This document shows, one piece after another, positions 61,524 through 64,000 of a stretch of DNA of 64,000 nucleotides (its first letter is position 1; each line of letters opens with the position of its first letter). Position numbers and translations under genes: made by a program. This stretch comes from Candidatus Ideonella esbjergensis (lineage in GTDB: Bacteria > Pseudomonadota > Gammaproteobacteria > Burkholderiales > Burkholderiaceae_C), in contig JADJLP010000002.1 in NCBI GenBank assembly GCA_016710065.1, forward strand, positions 620,001-684,000, read 5' to 3'. The notes beneath the pieces were generated by a model. The model made no database searches, was not told the origin of the DNA, and saw only the letters and a list, made by a program, of their open reading frames with translations.

Positions 61524-63314
61524 ATGAACATCGTGCAAACCGATGTGGTGATCGTTGGAGCGGGGGGCGCGGGTTTGCGCGCCGCCATCGCCGTGGCCGA
61601 GGCCAACCCGCTGCTGCGCATCGCGCTGGTGTCCAAGGTCTACCCCATGCGCAGCCACACCGTGGCGGCCGAGGGTGGTGCGGCGGCCGTCACGCAGGCA
61701 CATGACAGCCTGGAAGCCCACTTCCACGACACCGTGGCAGGTGGCGACTGGCTCTGCGAACAAGACGTGGTGGAAGGTTTTGTGGCTTCAGCCCACGAAG
61801 AGATGGTGCAGATGGAGCACTGGGGCTGTCCCTGGAGCCGTCGCCCCGACGGCCACGTGAACGTGCGCGCCTTTGGTGGCATGAAGATCGAGCGCACCTG
61901 GTTTGCCGCCGACAAGACCGGCTTCCACATGCTGCACACGCTGTTCCAGACGTCGATGAAGTACCCGTCGATCCAGCGTTTCGACGAGCACTTCTGTGTG
62001 GACCTGCTGGTGGATGAGGGCCGCGCCCAGGGCGCTGTCACGATCAACATCGCCACCGGCGAGTTCACGCAGATCCGCTCCGGTGCGGTCATCATCGCCA
62101 CCGGCGGTGCGGGCCGCGTGTTCCGCGAGAACACCAATGGCGGCATCGTCACCGGCGACGGCATGGCCCTGGCCTACCGCCACGGCGTGCCGCTGCGCGA
62201 CATGGAGTTCGTGCAATACCACCCCACCTGCATGCCCGGCACCGGCCTGCTGTTCACCGAAGCCTGCCGCGGCGAAGGCGGTTTCTTGCTGAACAAAGAT
62301 GGCTATCGCTACCTGCAAGACTACGGCCTGGGCCCGGCCACGCCCGAGCCCCGCAACAAGGCCATGGAATTGGGCCCGCGCGACCGGCTCAGCCAGGCCT
62401 ACTGGCACGAGAAACAGAAGGGCCGCACCGTGAGCAGCCAATGGGGCGAGGTGGTGCACCTGGATCTGCGCCACCTGGGTGAAGCCAAACTGCGCGAGCG
62501 TCTGCCGCAAATTTACGAGCTGGCCGTGGAGTATCTGGGCGTGGACCCGGCCAAGGCGCCCATCCCCGTGCTGCCCGCCGTGCACTACACCATGGGCGGC
62601 ATCACCGCCGACGGCAACACCGCAGCGCCGCTGCCCGGCCTGTACTCGGTGGGCGAATGCTCCAGCGTGGGCATCCACGGCGCCAACCGGCTGGGCTCGA
62701 ATTCACTCACCGAACTGCTGGTCTTCGGCAAGGCGGCGGGCCAGCAGGCGGCGGCCTTTGCGCGCCAGGTGGGCCCATCCAACACCAACCGCCTGACCGA
62801 CCTGGCCGACAAGGCCCAGGCCGACGCGCTTGCCATCCGCGAGCGCAAGGGCGGCACTGAACGCATCGCCACCATCCGCAAGGAAATGGCCAAGACCATG
62901 GAAGACGGCTGCGGCATCTACCGCACCGCCGAAACCATGCAGTCCACCTGCGTGAAGCTGGCCGAATTGAAGGAGCGCTACAAGCAGGTGCAGGTGGACG
63001 ACCACTCGCAGGCCTGGAACACCGAATGGCTGCTGGGCATCGAGCTGGGCTATTTGATCGACGTGGCCCAGGCCATGGCCCACTCCGCTTTGCTGCGCAA
63101 GGAATCGCGTGGCTCGCACCAGCGTCTCGATGGGTTTGAAGCGCGTGACGACGTGAACTTCCTGCGCCACAGCCTGGCCTACTACACGGGTGATGGCCCG
63201 CCACGCATAGCCTACGGCCCGGTGAAGATCACCAGCTCGCAGCCCGGCACACGGGCCTATGGCGCGGCCGGCGAAGCGGCCGACGCCGAACGCAAAGCCA
63301 AGGAGGGCGTGTGA
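61524..63314 (+). CDS. frdA: Fumarate reductase flavoprotein subunit FrdA
   Basis: A 596-residue flavoprotein close in sequence to E. coli FrdA (602 aa). The FAD site is VGAGGAGLRAAIAVAEANP, and the covalent FAD His45 lies in MRSHTVAAEGGAA. The active-site region is MELGPRDRLSQAYWHE, followed by HYTMGGI and GECSSVGIHGANRLGSNSL. Wording such as HFHDTVAGGDWLCEQDVV matches Frd rather than mitochondrial-type Sdh. GGAG precedes the ATG. The stop overlaps the frdB start (TGATG). Confidence 0.95.
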   Translation: MNIVQTDVVIVGAGGAGLRAAIAVAEANPLLRIALVSKVYPMRSHTVAAEGGAAAVTQAHDSLEAHFHDTVAGGDWLCEQDVVEGFVASAHEEMVQMEHWGCPWSRRPDGHVNVRAFGGMKIERTWFAADKTGFHMLHTLFQTSMKYPSIQRFDEHFCVDLLVDEGRAQGAVTINIATGEFTQIRSGAVIIATGGAGRVFRENTNGGIVTGDGMALAYRHGVPLRDMEFVQYHPTCMPGTGLLFTEACRGEGGFLLNKDGYRYLQDYGLGPATPEPRNKAMELGPRDRLSQAYWHEKQKGRTVSSQWGEVVHLDLRHLGEAKLRERLPQIYELAVEYLGVDPAKAPIPVLPAVHYTMGGITADGNTAAPLPGLYSVGECSSVGIHGANRLGSNSLTELLVFGKAAGQQAAAFARQVGPSNTNRLTDLADKAQADALAIRERKGGTERIATIRKEMAKTMEDGCGIYRTAETMQSTCVKLAELKERYKQVQVDDHSQAWNTEWLLGIELGYLIDVAQAMAHSALLRKESRGSHQRLDGFEARDDVNFLRHSLAYYTGDGPPRIAYGPVKITSSQPGTRAYGAAGEAADAERKAKEGV

Positions 63315-64000
63315 TGAGCGCTCCCACCAACACTGTGACCAAGACCATCCAGATCGAGGTGCTGCGCTACCGCCCCGAGCAGGACAGCGAACCCGTCTGG
63401 CAAAGCTACACCGTGCCCTACACCGACGACATGTCGGTGCTGCAAGGTCTGCAGCAGATCAAGGACGACCAGGACGGTACGCTGAGCTTCCGCTGGTCGT
63501 GCCGCATGGCCATTTGCGGCAGCTGCGGCATGATGGTCAACGGCAAGCCCAAGCTCTCGTGTCAGACCTTCTTGCGCGACCTGCTGCCCGGCCCGGTGCG
63601 CATCGAGGCGCTGGCCCACTTCGCCATCGAGCGCGACCTGATCGTCGGTGTCGACAAGTTCGTCGACAAGCTGCAGAGCGTCAAGCCCTGGATCATCCCC
63701 AAGGAAAAGCGCGAACTCAGCCAGGGCGAATACATCCAGACGCCCGCGCAGCTGGAGAAGATCGAGCAGTTCAGCTCCTGCATCAACTGCATGCTCTGCT
63801 ACGCCGCCTGCCCGCAGTACGGCATTGACGACAACTTCGTCGGCCCCGGGGCGCTGGCCCTGCTGCACCGCTACAACGCCGATTCGCGCGACGGCGGCAT
63901 GGACGAGCGCATGCCATTGCTGCGCGCCGCCGAAGGCGTGTGGAGCTGCACGGCGGTGGGCTACTGTTCCGAGGTCTGCCCCAAGGGTGTGGACCCGGCC
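63314..64000 (+). CDS. frdB: Fumarate reductase iron-sulfur subunit FrdB, cut by window end
   Basis: 229 codons are visible and the frame is open at the edge. The [2Fe-2S] Cys are at 63, 68, 71 and 83 (CRMAICGSCGMMVNGKPKLSC). The [4Fe-4S] Cys are at 156, 159, 162 and 166 (CINCMLCYAACP). Part of the [3Fe-4S] set is at 212, 218 and 222 (CTAVGYCSEVCPKG). It passes electrons from quinol to FrdA. The ATG overlaps the frdA TGA. The membrane anchors frdC and frdD would follow outside the window. Confidence 0.95.
   Translation, partial: MSAPTNTVTKTIQIEVLRYRPEQDSEPVWQSYTVPYTDDMSVLQGLQQIKDDQDGTLSFRWSCRMAICGSCGMMVNGKPKLSCQTFLRDLLPGPVRIEALAHFAIERDLIVGVDKFVDKLQSVKPWIIPKEKRELSQGEYIQTPAQLEKIEQFSSCINCMLCYAACPQYGIDDNFVGPGALALLHRYNADSRDGGMDERMPLLRAAEGVWSCTAVGYCSEVCPKGVDPA

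Noticed and set aside
61524..63314. frdA as a succinate dehydrogenase flavoprotein (SdhA)
   Set aside because: Wording throughout (for example HFHDTVAGGDWLCEQDVV, WSRRPDGHVNVRAFGG and MELGPRDRLSQA) follows E. coli FrdA, and the gene order frdA then frdB after rquA also fits fumarate reductase.

Overview
This GC-rich window comes from a betaproteobacterium of the order Burkholderiales, most likely Comamonadaceae-like. The evidence is the gene order pilB-pilC-pilD-coaE-zapD-yacG, the block ispB/rplU-rpmA-obgE-proB-rppH-proS, the presence of zapD (absent from most other groups), and the protein sequences overall. It looks like ordinary chromosome. No integrase, transposase, phage gene, rRNA or CRISPR array was seen. 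About 47 protein genes and two tRNAs are supported.

Layout: 1-5.5 kb holds a truncated c-type cytochrome, engB, a PlpD-type patatin autotransporter, a small secreted protein, a soluble patatin and a GNAT acetyltransferase. 5.5-9.9 kb is a signalling locus: an ECF-type sigma factor lacking the usual acidic sigma-2.2 motif, a secreted protein, and a Hanks-type kinase with TPR-like repeats. 10.1-12.3 kb is groESL with a CIRCE operator and a strong promoter. 12.3-18.4 kb carries yacG, zapD, coaE and the type IV pilus genes pilD, pilC and pilB, then tRNA-Pro. 18.4-32.5 kb is housekeeping: ispB, rplU-rpmA, obgE, proB, rppH, proS, a lytic transglycosylase, ubiX, grxD, prmC, prfA, hemA and miaB.

32.5-43.2 kb is catabolic. 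It has a thiolase and a feruloyl-CoA-synthetase-like ligase divergent from boxB (benzoyl-CoA epoxidase), but no boxA or boxC in view. A CBS protein follows, then a three-gene 2-oxoacid oxidoreductase (korCAB) whose third subunit is a GltD-like flavoprotein. 43.3-52.9 kb has acetoacetyl-CoA synthetase translationally coupled to two tandem paralogous family-5 solute-binding proteins, divergent from the permeases and fused ATPase of a peptide-type ABC transporter. 53-59.8 kb has actP with its DUF485 partner, a rep/uvrD helicase and a chemoreceptor.

60.5-64 kb is the most interesting end. An rquA gene (rhodoquinone synthesis) lies directly upstream of E. coli-type frdA and frdB, with frdB cut by the window edge. 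Together they predict rhodoquinol-dependent fumarate respiration. An FNR-like box sits at about -41.5 from a plausible promoter. Other unexplained structure includes dRS3-like palindromic repeats in three intergenic regions, a cloverleaf-like inverted-repeat element at 52981-53103, and a hairpin-rich leader before rplU.
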